6,271 nucleotides of DNA from Chitinophagaceae bacterium (lineage in GTDB: Bacteria > Bacteroidota > Bacteroidia > Chitinophagales > Chitinophagaceae). A program made the translations under genes and the position numbers. The DNA lies in contig JADLEN010000170.1 of NCBI GenBank assembly GCA_020846105.1, forward strand, positions 1 through 6,271. Reading direction: 5' to 3'. Under the pieces are notes generated by a model, which saw only the letters and a list, made by a program, of their open reading frames with translations, was not told the origin of the DNA and searched no databases. This document shows positions 6,206 through 6,271 of the stretch, in pieces. How positions within the stretch are numbered: the stretch's first letter is position 1; the number at the start of each line of letters is the position of its first letter.

Positions 6206-6271
6206 TGCACTTCGAAGCCGAGCCGTCTATCATTTTGTCTCCCTTATTGCGAGGCTCCAAGCAATCTTAGG
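6206..6271. repeat. Possible dispersed intergenic repeat, cut by the window edge
   Basis: No gene is seen here. The segment TTATTGCGAGGCTCCAAGC (6244-6262), followed by AATCTTAGG to the edge, resembles the widespread family of short intergenic repeats with a core like ATTGCGAGG...AAGCAATCT found in many bacterial genomes. It contains the inverted repeat ATTGC (6246-6250) / GCAAT (6261-6265) around a 10-nt loop. The resemblance is from memory of the motif; no copy-number test was possible, and the element probably continues beyond the window. Confidence 0.45.

Noticed and set aside
1..6271. CRISPR array, tRNA/rRNA gene, riboswitch, insertion sequence or defence system
   Set aside because: No spaced repeats, cloverleaf, conserved RNA core, transposase or defence domain was seen. 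The window is nearly filled by five intact housekeeping or secretion genes.

Overview
This window is ordinary core-genome sequence from a member of the Bacteroidota. It most likely comes from a free-living lineage that carries the type IX secretion system (T9SS). Four things point there: a PorQ-family protein, which is restricted to that phylum; a FabI of the Bacteroidota sequence type; a long type III (GlnN) glutamine synthetase; and promoters of the Bacteroidota form TTG-N19-TAnnTTTG, with no clear Shine-Dalgarno sequences. Genus cannot be read from the sequence.

Layout. On the minus strand, 46-1065 encodes RuvB, the Holliday-junction branch-migration ATPase. A 154-bp divergent intergenic region follows, carrying candidate promoters in both directions. 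Four plus-strand genes come next: fabI (enoyl-ACP reductase, 1220-2047), porQ (T9SS outer-membrane protein, 2103-3197), an Sfp-type 4'-phosphopantetheinyl transferase (3226-3843) and glnN (glutamine synthetase type III, 3942-6140). A strong intrinsic terminator with an 18-bp perfect stem closes the array at 6163-6205. The last bases resemble a dispersed intergenic repeat and run off the right edge. A 22-bp perfect palindrome of unknown role lies beyond the 3' end of ruvB at the left edge.

How the genes relate. fabI, porQ and the transferase gene are closely spaced (55 and 28 bp) with no terminator between them, so read-through is likely. FabI and the transferase meet in fatty-acid synthesis: the transferase can load the phosphopantetheine arm onto acyl carrier protein, and FabI reduces the enoyl thioester carried on that arm. 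porQ is unrelated to them biochemically. glnN has its own promoter in a very AT-rich spacer and probably forms a separate unit for ammonium assimilation.

I found no evidence of a new multi-gene system, mobile element, CRISPR array or RNA gene. The points worth a second look are small: the edge repeat, the left-edge palindrome, -7 elements placed almost on top of start codons (possible leaderless transcripts), and a Glu-to-Gln change at a metal-ligand position of the transferase. No intergenic stretch exceeds 300 bases.
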